DNA of 64,000 bases, taken from assembly GCF_900103035.1 (NCBI RefSeq), contig NZ_FMWO01000057.1, positions 1-64,000 on the forward strand, written 5' to 3'. Below the pieces are notes generated by a model that worked only from the letters and a program-made list of their open reading frames with translations, was not told where the DNA came from and searched no databases. Shown in pieces: positions 20,501 to 27,855 of the stretch. A program made the translations under genes and the position numbers. The stretch comes from Nitrosomonas mobilis. GTDB taxonomy: Bacteria > Pseudomonadota > Gammaproteobacteria > Burkholderiales > Nitrosomonadaceae. Each line of letters opens with the position of its first letter. Position 1 is the stretch's first letter.

Positions 20501-20767
20501 GGTGCCGTCAGAACTGGCGACAGACTTCAGGTACATGATGCCTTCAACGCCATTAATGGCTTCTTCTAGCGGCACAGCTACCGATTCAGCAATCTCTTTC
20601 GGGTTGGCGCCCGGGTAGTTGGCACGTACTAGAACGGACGGCGGGACAACTTCAGGATATTCACCACTCGGCAGCAAGGGAATCGCAATCAAGCCGGCGG
20701 CAAAAATCACGATCGACAGCACTGCGGCGAAGATCGGTCGGTCGATAAAGAATCTGGAGAAATCCAC
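17591..20767 (-). CDS. RND multidrug efflux transporter, MexF/OqxB-like
   Basis: A 1058-residue inner-membrane proton/drug antiporter of the HAE1 family. It begins MDFSRFFIDRPIFAAVLSI, standard for this class. The proton-relay aspartates are Asp410-Asp411 in GIVVDDAIVVVEN; the partner Lys is in GLACKNAILIVEF near residue 950. Two large periplasmic loops (about 40-335 and 565-875) and twelve membrane helices are evident. It lies 20 bases downstream of the membrane-fusion gene, so the two form one operon. No outer-membrane channel gene follows, because mobile debris begins at the 3' side; the pump presumably borrows a channel encoded elsewhere. The MexF/OqxB subgroup assignment is by overall look. 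Confidence 0.93.
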   Translation of the reverse strand: MDFSRFFIDRPIFAAVLSIVIFAAGLIAIPLLPSGEYPEVVPPSVLVRANYPGANPKEIAESVAVPLEEAINGVEGIMYLKSVASSDGTLQIVITFTPGVDPDIAAVRVLNRVSQALPRLPEAVRQYGVTTQKQSPTPLMYMNLTSTDGRYDSLYLRNYLVLHVKDELSRLNGIGDVQLFGSGDYAMRIWLDPDKVASRGLTGNDVLKALREQSVQVSAGQLGAEPSPNKPDFLVSINVRGRLSTEAEFGDIILKSGPNGEMVRLSNVARVELGSGNYTVRAYSDNMPTAATGIFLSPGANALAVADSVYAKMEELSTRFPPGVAYDPVWDPTVFVRDSIRAVQITLLEAILLVVIVVILFLQTWRASIIPLIAVPVSIVGTFAVLYVLGFSINTLTLFGLVLAIGIVVDDAIVVVENVERNIEEGLTPLAAAHQAMREVSGPIIAIALVLCAVFVPMAFLTGVTGQFYKQFAVTIAVSTVISAINSLTLSPALAALLLKSHDAPKDALSRVMESLLGWVFRPFNSFFRHSADRYHRNVGFALKRRGLVFGIYLMLLACTVMLFRTVPDGFIPTQDKLYLFTGAKLPEGASLARTDEVVHKMVDIALGTDGVDKVAPYAGLNALQLTNTPNFSVAYVILKPFDQRSRSAKAIVAELNEKLSSIEEGVTFALMPPPIQGLGNGSGYSLYVEDRAGLGYGALQDATLKFQSAIAQTPGFTYPISAYQANIPQLEIKVDRTKAKAQSVPLSELFDTLQIYLGSAYVNDFNLFGRVYRVFVQAEAAKRQRIEDIEKLRVRNDNGDMIPMSAMTTITPTYGPDPVLRYNGYPAADLIGDSDPRQLSSGEAIIKLKEKASEILPDGMMLEWTDLSYQQVTQSNAKLIVFPLAVLLAFLVLAALYESWTLPLAVILIVPVCMCAALLGVWLTGGDNNIFVQVGLVVLMGLACKNAILIVEFARELEFQGRGIVEAALEACRLRLRPIIMTSIAFLAGSVPLVLSTGAGAEVRSVTGITVFAGMIGVTLFGLFLTPVFYVALRKLSGRALIKHDPKAHGVSENTQG

Positions 20768-20787
20768 GAAGGCTACCTCACCGTACT

Positions 20788-21945
20788 TTACAGTTTTGCC
20801 ATCGGGGTTTCATTAGGTTTGACCAGCACACCGGGATAGATTTTCTGCTGGCCAGCGACTACAACCTTGTCGTCAGGCGCAAGGCCGGACTGTATTACGC
20901 GCAATCCCTCCGCCATGCGGCCGGGTACGATATCCTTGCGTTGAATTTTATTATCCTTGCCCACCACGTAGACGTACTTGCGGTCCTGATCTGTCATCAC
21001 AGCCTTGTCATCGATTAGCAGTACATTTTCCTTCCTATCGCTAGTGAATTGCACGCGTACGAACAAGCCGGGGGTAAAAATACGATCGGCATTGGGAAGT
21101 ACGGCGCGAACGCGTATGGTCCCAACGTCGGCATTAACCTGGTTGTCGAAGAAGTTGATCGTGCCTGTGTGGGGATAGCCTTCCTCATTGGCCAGGCCAA
21201 CACGTACGGAGGTGCCTGCCGGCTCGCCTCCGCTATCGCGTTCCTGTTCGCCGTAGCGCAAGTAGCTACTCTCGTCGACGTCAAAGTATACATACATCGG
21301 ATCCTGCGACACTATCGTGGTCAGAATGGTCTGGTCGGCAACGGCCAGATTGCCAGCGGTTATTCGGGCACGACTCGTTTTTCCGGCAATTGGCGCGCGT
21401 ACTTCAGTAAATTCCAATTGGAGCTTCGCGTTGGCTACCACTGCCTTTGCAGCATCAATATCTGCGGCGCTCTGCGTGAGCGTGGTACTGCGCATGTCCA
21501 GCTCTTCCTGTGAGATCGCTTCTGCTTCAATCAGCAGCCGGGCGCTCTTGTCCCGCATGCTCGCGAGCCGTTTTGCCTCGCGGGCTCGATCAAGCTGTGC
21601 CTGCGCATTGTCCAGTGCCATCCGATAGGGACGCTGATCGATAAGGAAAAGCAAATCGCCCTGCTTCACCTCCTGGCCTTCCTGGTACGCAAAGCGCTGC
21701 ACATAGCCGCTCACGCGGGCTCGCAGTTCAATAGTATCGATTGCGCTGACACGGCCAGTGTATTCGTCCCACTGTTGTACCGATCTCGAGAGCACTTGGG
21801 CGATGCTGACTTCCGGCGGAGGTAGCGCCTGCCCGTCACCCGCCTGCTCGCCGCTACAACCCAACAGCACCAGCGCCAATACGACGGCTAAGCCTAGTAT
21901 AAGCGACTGTGTACGGTACGCTCGACCGATTTGAAAGTGACGCAT
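20788..21945 (-). CDS. RND periplasmic adaptor (membrane fusion) lipoprotein
   Basis: A 385-residue partner of the downstream RND pump, bridging inner and outer membranes. The signal MRHFQIGRAYR plus a hydrophobic run ends in lipobox LLGC, with Cys30 lipidated. The biotinyl-lipoyl part follows (IDTIELRARVSGYVQRF, EGQEVKQGDLLFLID), then a coiled-coil hairpin (about 120-175) and barrel (FTEVRAPIAGKTSRARI). The C-terminal part includes GRMAEGLRVIQSGLAPDDKVVV. An AGAGGA site precedes the ATG. The upstream region holds a short palindrome that may be an operator. It resembles MexE/OqxA proteins. Confidence 0.92.
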   Translation of the reverse strand: MRHFQIGRAYRTQSLILGLAVVLALVLLGCSGEQAGDGQALPPPEVSIAQVLSRSVQQWDEYTGRVSAIDTIELRARVSGYVQRFAYQEGQEVKQGDLLFLIDQRPYRMALDNAQAQLDRAREAKRLASMRDKSARLLIEAEAISQEELDMRSTTLTQSAADIDAAKAVVANAKLQLEFTEVRAPIAGKTSRARITAGNLAVADQTILTTIVSQDPMYVYFDVDESSYLRYGEQERDSGGEPAGTSVRVGLANEEGYPHTGTINFFDNQVNADVGTIRVRAVLPNADRIFTPGLFVRVQFTSDRKENVLLIDDKAVMTDQDRKYVYVVGKDNKIQRKDIVPGRMAEGLRVIQSGLAPDDKVVVAGQQKIYPGVLVKPNETPMAKL

Positions 21946-21965
21946 GCATATTCCTCTTGCAAAAC

Positions 21966-21984
21966 GACAAGGTGGGAACTTGTC
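21966..21984 (-). promoter_or_regulatory. Candidate operator palindrome upstream of RND operon
   Basis: GACAAG-N7-CTTGTC is a perfect 6-base inverted repeat, 21-39 bases before the adaptor ATG. RND operons are often repressed from such sites by TetR- or MarR-type proteins (general knowledge). No regulator gene is next to it, so the binder is unknown. A chance hairpin remains possible. Confidence 0.35.
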
Positions 21985-22002
21985 TTGTATTATTCATAAC
22001 GG

Positions 22003-22100
22003 AGTATAAGGAAAATGAACCACCTTTTCCATGAGTTTCTAATGTACCGCGGATTCAATTTCGAAGTGCAACGCCTAACGATGGTTTGGTGTAGCGCACC
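22003..22100 (-). mobile_element. Divergent IS91-like terminus (subfamily B) plus IS30-like end
   Basis: The first 40 bases (tataaggaaaatgaaccacc, then ttttccatgagtttctaatg) belong to a second, diverged version of the dispersed terminus also seen at 27440 and 29757. From 22056, ggattcaatttcgaagtgca resembles the left end of the IS30-type element at 13190. Both are short relics. Confidence 0.6.
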
Positions 22101-22711
22101 GTCTTCCCGAAGAATACCTCAAACGAAGTTCTGAATCCAAGCGCCTTGAGGAGCGTGGTGTTGCACTTGACTATTCTACAGTGAGCCGTTGGGCGATCCG
22201 GTTTCTATCGTTATTGGAAAATATTTTCAGAAGAAAGTATAAACGCTCGATTGGTAAAAGCTGACGCATGGAGGACGAGACTTATATCAAGTCAAAGGTG
22301 CCTGGAAATACCTTTATCGTGCTATCGACAAAGAGAGAAACACAATTGATTTTCTATTGACAGCCAAGCGTGATAAAGCAGCTATTGATAAGATCAACAA
22401 GGATAATGACACTTCCATTGTCGTCAGACAGGTCAAATACCTTAGCAGTATCATGGAACAAGATCATCGAGCAGTGAAGCGAGTGACGAAACCAATGCTC
22501 GGATTCAAATCTTTTCAATCAGCTAAAAACATCTTGGCTGGCATCGAGCTAATGCACATGATTCGCAAAGGTCAGATGATGATGGAGGGAGCGGACAAAA
22601 TGTCTTTTGCTGAGCAATTTTATGTGTTGGCAGAATAAATCCGCCTGGCTTAAAGAAATGGCATGTCAGCTCATCCGAAATATGCGTTTTTGCGCTTAAT
22701 GCGACAGAACC
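22101..22711 (+). mobile_element. IS6-family element with internal deletion
   Basis: Coding pieces match an IS6/IS26-type transposase: RLEERGVALDYSTVSRWAIRF, then IKVKGAWKYLYRAIDKERN (shifted), KRDKAAIDKINKDNDTSIVVRQ and LSSIMEQDHRAVKRVTKP, ending MSFAEQFYVLAE at 22638. About 35 residues between KRDKAA and IDKINK are missing, taking part of the DDE site, and the N-terminus is absent. The right inverted repeat gcgcttaatgcgacagaacc ends at 22711. A matching left end lies at 24793. Confidence 0.8.
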
Positions 22712-22715
22712 AGAA

Positions 22716-24215
22716 TTAGAAGGCTATCTGACTACGGAACATGAAAGTATGCAGGCCATCCGGCTTTCCACCACTTGCCGTGACTAGCGGCGAATCCTTG
22801 ATTTCCAGGATTTTGTCATAGTTAAACATGAAGCGAACGTTGTTGTTCACATACCAGTTCAGGGCAACGGTAAAGTTTTTCATCTTACCTCCCCTGAAGG
22901 CGCCATAGTTCATATCTACTCCGGCGACACGTGCTGCCAGCTCCCATGCACCCCATCCCCCCTTGGAAAAGCTGAAGTTTTGGGTTGGCTCCACTCTGTG
23001 AAACTTTCCTTCTTTGTATTTACGCGATTCTCCTGTGAGCGTCCATGCAGCTTCTCCGTACCAGCCCTGGAAGCTCAGTGAATCCAGACCGTTTCTACGG
23101 CCAATCCAACTATGGGTATACTCGCCTCCCGCGCTGAACGGACCATATACGCCGCTGGCCTCCAGGCCAAGCATCTTGATGTCCTCGATATTTCCTATGG
23201 TGCCCGAATCAGTCGGAAACAGGTTAGTTATATGCGACGTTTCATGCCTGAACCTCATGCCATTAGAGGGACCGAATAGTTGGCCGCTGCCACTCGGTTT
23301 GCGATAGTTTCCCGCCACACCTAAATGGACAATTCTGGCCTTTTCGTTAATGGGTGCAAAAGTGACACGCGAATTGGTTCCCCAGCTTTCATCCATGCTG
23401 TTGTTATTAGAGTCGATTGACTCACCATAAAGTCCAACCTGTCCAGTCCAGTTTTTATCGCTTTTTGACACATTTAGACCAATAGCGCGATCGACGAGCG
23501 GTGCGTTAAGCACATTCATTAACGATCTTTCCATAAACATGAGATCGTTGGAGCTTTCTTGTAATTCACGACTAAAAGCCTGCTTCTGGTGGCCTACGTT
23601 GACCTTCGCGAAGCCCTCTCTATATGAGATAAACATGTCTTTAACGCCGACGCTGTTATCAGCAAAGTCGATCTGGCTCTTAAAATCCCAATCCTTAAAG
23701 AAAGTACCTGAAAACTCCAGGCGCCCTCTGCGCAGCTCTGTGCCATCATTAGCTTGAATTGGAGAGCCGTCACTAAAGAAGAAATTATCATTACCGCTAT
23801 GGGTGTAATCCGTGTGAATCCGGCCACCGATCTTGAACCTGAAATTCTTGTCTGCAGTTTCGAATTGCAAGCCGTTTTTATCCAAAGTGAGTTGCTTTTC
23901 TCTTTCTTTGACACGTTCTTCAATGGACTCAATCTTGCCGACGAGCTGAGCACGTTCCGCCATTTCTTTTAATCTCGCGCCTCTGTCGCCGGACGTTGAC
24001 TGGCCGGTTCTTTCCGTCTTCGGCGCTGGCGTTGCATTGTTCGATGGAGCACGTTCAGCTCTCTCAAAATTACCTATAGGTTGCCGGTCAGACCCGGGCT
24101 CTCCGTATATCTGCTTGGTTTTGGTGTCCATATAAAGGTCAAGCGCAAAAGCTTTGGATGATGTGCTTGTTCCCAAGACAGCTGCGGCTGCCAAAATAAG
24201 TTTCGAAAATTTCAA
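22716..24215 (-). CDS. Phosphate-selective porin O/P family
   Basis: A 499-residue outer-membrane beta-barrel that lets phosphate or polyphosphate through (family knowledge: OprP/OprO). A signal peptide (MKFSKLILAAAAVLGTSTSS, then KAFA) is cleaved near residue 24. Residues about 75-115 form a coiled-coil-like Lys/Glu region, as in trimeric OprO/P-type proteins. The barrel starts with FKIGGRIHTDYTHS and RRGRLEFSGTFFKDWDFKSQ, typical of this family, and ends MFRSQIAF with the terminal Phe needed for outer-membrane assembly. A Pho box lies about 80 bases upstream, supporting PhoB control. IS6 pieces lie on both sides. Substrate selectivity between phosphate and polyphosphate cannot be decided. 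Confidence 0.88.
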   Translation of the reverse strand: MKFSKLILAAAAVLGTSTSSKAFALDLYMDTKTKQIYGEPGSDRQPIGNFERAERAPSNNATPAPKTERTGQSTSGDRGARLKEMAERAQLVGKIESIEERVKEREKQLTLDKNGLQFETADKNFRFKIGGRIHTDYTHSGNDNFFFSDGSPIQANDGTELRRGRLEFSGTFFKDWDFKSQIDFADNSVGVKDMFISYREGFAKVNVGHQKQAFSRELQESSNDLMFMERSLMNVLNAPLVDRAIGLNVSKSDKNWTGQVGLYGESIDSNNNSMDESWGTNSRVTFAPINEKARIVHLGVAGNYRKPSGSGQLFGPSNGMRFRHETSHITNLFPTDSGTIGNIEDIKMLGLEASGVYGPFSAGGEYTHSWIGRRNGLDSLSFQGWYGEAAWTLTGESRKYKEGKFHRVEPTQNFSFSKGGWGAWELAARVAGVDMNYGAFRGGKMKNFTVALNWYVNNNVRFMFNYDKILEIKDSPLVTASGGKPDGLHTFMFRSQIAF

Positions 24216-24296
24216 AACTATGCTCCCAGTTGTGATGTTTTTTTGTAAAACTGGGGCAAGAATAGGGAAAAAAGATGACCGTCTTATTAAGCTTTT

Positions 24297-24314
24297 GTTA
24301 CAATTCTATGACAG
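24297..24314 (-). promoter_or_regulatory. Pho box (PhoB site) of the porin gene
   Basis: On the minus strand the sequence is CTGTCATAGAATTGTAAC: two 7-base direct repeats, CTGTCAT and TTGTAAC, spaced by four bases. This fits the known PhoB consensus with one or two mismatches. A TAATAA-type -10 element follows about 8-10 bases downstream (AAAAGCTTAATAAG), the layout of PhoB-activated promoters that lack a -35. The start codon is about 80 bases on. Function of the gene and site agree. Confidence 0.75.
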
Positions 24315-24495
24315 CACCAAGGGCAGCGTTGAACGATGATGACTCGACCCGAGTGCGAATAGCTCTCTACCCTAGCTTCCACCCAAACCATTTCAAATAG
24401 AAGTGCAAGGGATGGAAGCCGAATGGCCGGAACTGCTACAGGCAGGCCCGGTTCACGACAGCCTGGCCCGAACGGGTGCCCATAGAAATTATCGC

Positions 24496-24789
24496 TCACT
24501 CGAAACGTTGTTCGCTTTTTTCATCGCGATTTTTTTCCCGTTCACGCTCAAGGAAAATGTCCTTCTCAAGCTGTCGGATGTGGTCCTCAAGAGCGGCAGA
24601 TGCTGACATGAACTCAGCATTCTGTAGCCCCTCAAGACCTTGCTTGCGTGCGTTGAGAATCTCGGAGTGATTGCTAGACCAGTTTATGTGTCGCACACCG
24701 CGAACTATCGCTGCCAACGCTGCTTCTTGATTTGGCGCATGTTGAAGCAGCGCTATAGCCTGATCTGTAAGCTGCCCATTGGCAGGAAA
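24496..24789 (-). other. Open frame of an unrecognised protein, C-terminal part
   Basis: A minus-strand frame is open from about 24790 to 24496. It reads ALLQHAPNQEAALAAIVRG, VRHINWSSNHSEILNARKQG and FMSASAALEDHIRQLEKDI, then a charged coiled-coil tail. No start codon suits the beginning, because the IS6 left end at 24793 cuts it. Composition looks coding, but no family is recognised. Probably a truncated gene. Confidence 0.4.
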
Positions 24790-24792
24790 AAC

Positions 24793-24955
24793 GGCTCTGT
24801 CGCATTAAGCGAAATCATCGATACCTTCGTGTAGACTGTCGACATAGAAAAAATGGTGAGGCTACATGCTGGTTGTGAAAGGAATGCGATTCCCGATTGA
24901 GGTGATTTTCAAAAAAGGGGGCGCTGCCCTATCTTATTGGATTTAGTTACAATCC
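24793..24955 (+). mobile_element. IS6-family left end and transposase N-terminus
   Basis: The inverted repeat ggctctgtcgcattaagcg matches, in reverse orientation, the right repeat ending at 22711 (one mismatch over 19). About 70 bases on, an ATG at 24866 opens MLVVKGMRFPIEVI, the start of IS6 transposases (pattern FKG.HFP..VI). It then breaks into KKGGAALSYWI and a stop. Only the first 150 bases of the element remain. Confidence 0.7.
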
Positions 24956-25089
24956 ATGAATGCCAAGACCAAGCAGAGCTGTATTTTCCGGGATACCGCA
25001 TCACATCACACAGCGAGGAAATCGGCGAGAAAGAATAATATAGGGTAGCGTCCCCTCTTTTCACGAGCACCTACAAAATCCGCCAGTGC

Positions 25090-25634
25090 CGGAGGTAACA
25101 TTATCGCCTGCACTTTCGCTTTTTTCCCAGCCGGGCGAGAGAAGCATCCGCACACGCAGAATCGCAATTCTGGTCGCGGATTGGGTAGATGGGAAGCCCG
25201 TGGTGGCGCTGAATGTCAGTCTCTCGAGCGAGTAGGCCGTGTCGCGGTTTGTTGGAACCCGCCTTGGTGTCGTACAGGCCAGCGGTAGCAATGCGATCGA
25301 AGTTGACACCACCTTTGAAACAATGCCGGCCGTTCTTTTTGATGCCCTTGTAGTGCCCGATTTTCGCCATGGTACGGTCTCGTCTCATTCAGCGGACGCG
25401 GTCCAATTTATCCACGAGCAGTATCGCCACTGCAAGCCCATCCTAGTACGGGGAACTGGCAAGAGCATGATCGAAAGCGCGGGTGTAAAATTGACACTCC
25501 CATCTGGCGAACCCGATCCTGGAATTCTTTACATCCAGGGCGGGAACCTTGACGATATCCTGCCGCAATTCGTTGAAACGGTTGCCGCTCGTCAACATTT
25601 TGAAAGGGCGATTGAGCCGCCTCGGTCAATGTAA
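25090..25634 (+). pseudogene. Large-subunit catalase (KatE), C-terminal DJ-1/PfpI domain stub
   Basis: The plus strand reads TRRIAILVADWVDGKPVVAL, a TAG, then FVGTRLGVVQASGSNAIEVD, AVLFDALVVPDFRHGTV and DAVQFIHEQYRHCKPIL, to a TGA at 25632. The order RRIAILVADGVDG...G......G..I..D.T......LFDALVVPGG is the flavodoxin-like C-terminal domain of clade II catalases (HPII). The haem domain is absent. One in-frame stop and one frame change show decay. It sits next to IS6 debris. Confidence 0.68.
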
Positions 25635-26130
25635 CCCAGCCAACGTCACGGACATGCGTATGAAAAAGATGTAACTTCAATCTCGCGATAAGCACTCGTC
25701 CCTTCGGATGAGCTCAATTCACAGCCAAGGCTGTAGAGTCTGCCGAATCGGTGACGGAAAAAGGCGTTGCCCGTGGAACTGGCGGAGCGGGGCCTGATTG
25801 CTCAGTTACAACTGCCGCCTATATACAACTGCCGCCTATATAATCGAATATTATTTTGTCCCGAAACGTTTCACGCCCGTCTTCGAAAAAAATGCCTTTT
25901 CGCAAGATCACTGACCACTATCTTTGTCACGCCAGCAATAGAACTCACCGCGCGTGCCGCCCGAAATGGCAGTAGAGAAGCGCGAAGTCAGCGTGCCGGG
26001 TGTCGTGTGTGTCTCTTCCGGCTTTTCTTCCCGCAGGATGATGACATCCGACAGATTTGGTAGAATCCCGACTCATAGTCAAGTCGCTTAGCCATATGGC
26101 AGCGTATCGCGTATCCAGATAAAAAGAGGA
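25635..26130. other. Non-coding stretch before metY
   Basis: No gene is recognised here. A tandem duplication of the 17-mer acaactgccgcctatat occurs at about 25808-25842. The last 100 bases should contain the metY promoter; no clear SAM riboswitch or MetJ-type box was seen by eye. Short open frames have no family look. Confidence 0.4.
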
Positions 26131-26135
26131 CCAAT

Positions 26136-27410
26136 ATGAAGTTAGAATCGCTGGCATTGCATTATGGGTATGAATCAGAAGCGACGACGAAGGCAGCGGC
26201 GGTCCCCATATATCAGACAACCTCCTACACTTTCGACAATACCCAGCACGGCGCCGACCTGTTCGATCTGAAGGTAGCGGGGAATATTTATACACGCATC
26301 ATGAATCCCACTACCGCCGTGCTGGAGAAGCGCATCGCTGAGATGGAGGGCGGGGTCGGCGCACTGGCCGTGGCTTCGGGCATGGCTGCGATCACTTATG
26401 CCATCCAGTGCATTACCAGCGCTGGGGATAATATCATCAGCACTACCCAGCTTTATGGTGGCACTTACAATCTGTTTGCCCATACGTTTCCTCGGCAAGG
26501 CATTGATGTGCGCATGGCTTCGCACGATGACTACGGCGCGGTGGAGAAACGGATAGATGACAATACCAAGGCGATTTTTTGCGAATCAATCGGCAATCCC
26601 GCCGGTAATGTCGTCGATATTGAAAAATTGGCGAATATCGCGCATAAACATGGTTTGCCACTCATTGTGGACAGTACCGTTTCTACTCCATACCTCTGCC
26701 AGCCGTTCAAGTTTGGCGGTGATATCGTTGTACACTCGCTCACAAAATACATCGGTGGCCATGGCACGACTGTGGGTGGAGCGATAGTCGATTCAGGGAA
26801 GTTTGACTGGGTGAAGCACAAAGCACGTTTTCGGCTTCTGAATGAGCCCGACCCGTCTTATCATGGGGTCGTGTACACCGAGGCTTTCGAAAACGCAGCG
26901 TACATCGGTCGTTGCCGGGTTGTGCCGCTACGCAATACTGGTGCAGCTCTGTCGCCGCACAGCGCTTTTTTGCTGCTGCAAGGCTTGGAAACACTGGGTC
27001 TGAGGATGGATAGGCACTGCGAAAACGCATTGAAGGTCGCTCAATTTCTGGAGCAACATCCAAAAGTGGAGTGGGTCAACTACGCGGCATTGCCGAGCAG
27101 CCGGTATCATGACCTGTGTAACCGGTTAAGCAAGGGAAAATCCTCAGGTTTGCTGAGCTTCGGAATCAGGGGCGGTACTGCTGCCGGGGCGCAGTTTATC
27201 GACGCCCTGAAGATGATTTTACGCCTTGTCAATATCGGCGATGCGAAGTCACTCGCTTGCCATCCCGCATCCACCACACATCGGCAGTTGAGCCCGGAAG
27301 AGTTGGAAGAGGCGGGAGTTTCAGAAGGCCTGATCAGAATATCCGTAGGCATCGAGCACATTGATGACATCATTGAGGATATAGCTCAGGCGCTGGATGC
27401 GGCTGATTGA
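26136..27410 (+). CDS. metY: O-acetylhomoserine sulfhydrylase (Cys/Met metabolism PLP enzyme)
   Basis: A 424-residue PLP enzyme, probably making homocysteine from O-acetylhomoserine and sulfide. The PLP lysine is Lys204 in VHSLTKYIGGHGT. Substrate-side blocks are PIYQTTSYTF (24-33), YTRIMNPT (52-59) and ASGMAAI (80-86). The tail LACHPASTTHRQLSPEELEE and VGIEHIDDIIEDI are standard. The insertion HKARFRLLNEPDPSYHG (227-243) and total length of about 425 favour MetY over shorter cystathionine synthases or lyases. An AGAGGAC site precedes the ATG. It is monocistronic, followed by an IS91-like end. Methionine gamma-lyase is the alternative reading, less likely. Confidence 0.88.
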   Translation: MKLESLALHYGYESEATTKAAAVPIYQTTSYTFDNTQHGADLFDLKVAGNIYTRIMNPTTAVLEKRIAEMEGGVGALAVASGMAAITYAIQCITSAGDNIISTTQLYGGTYNLFAHTFPRQGIDVRMASHDDYGAVEKRIDDNTKAIFCESIGNPAGNVVDIEKLANIAHKHGLPLIVDSTVSTPYLCQPFKFGGDIVVHSLTKYIGGHGTTVGGAIVDSGKFDWVKHKARFRLLNEPDPSYHGVVYTEAFENAAYIGRCRVVPLRNTGAALSPHSAFLLLQGLETLGLRMDRHCENALKVAQFLEQHPKVEWVNYAALPSSRYHDLCNRLSKGKSSGLLSFGIRGGTAAGAQFIDALKMILRLVNIGDAKSLACHPASTTHRQLSPEELEEAGVSEGLIRISVGIEHIDDIIEDIAQALDAAD

Positions 27411-27435
27411 GGTGTTCCGCAGATTCGCGATGGGG

Positions 27436-27710
27436 CGGGTATAGGAAAAATAAACCACCTTTTCCATGGGTTTCTAATGTACTGAAAGCTGGCTCAACTG
27501 TCAAACACGATGATAATCTATCGAAAAATGACTATATTCCGGTTCAGTTAGCACAAAAAGTTAAAAATTTTGCTGCATTTTGGCGCTTCAGGCGAAAAAC
27601 GCCCAGGGGCAGAGGTCACCCCCCTGACGAAGAGGATTGAAAGGAGCGAGCACAGGGTCAGGTTGGCTCGAAAAGATCGTGGATTTGTGCAGGTGCTCTA
27701 GGAGGACAAC
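27436..27710 (-). mobile_element. IS91-like terminus, subfamily B
   Basis: The terminus is at 27440 (tataggaaaaataaaccacc), then a body that differs from subfamily A in the first 150 bases (actgtcaaacacgatgataa, tcgaaaaatgactatattcc). It rejoins the common body at gattgaaaggagcgagcac and ends near 27710. Shared features with 22005 and 29757 define the subfamily. Confidence 0.68.
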
Positions 27711-27855
27711 GTAATTCATACAAGGAATGCCTTATGGGAAAGGAAAGTCTAGACAGGTGATTATTTCCCAAACGATTGAAATGAACCAGGGATTTAACTC
27801 CCCATCTCCTTGAATTACAAACGATTACGCTGAAATTTGTCCAACTCAATCGGCC

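Noticed and set aside
25635-26135. Possible SAM riboswitch before metY
   Set aside because: No conserved riboswitch core or terminator pair could be recognised by eye. A covariance-model scan would be needed.
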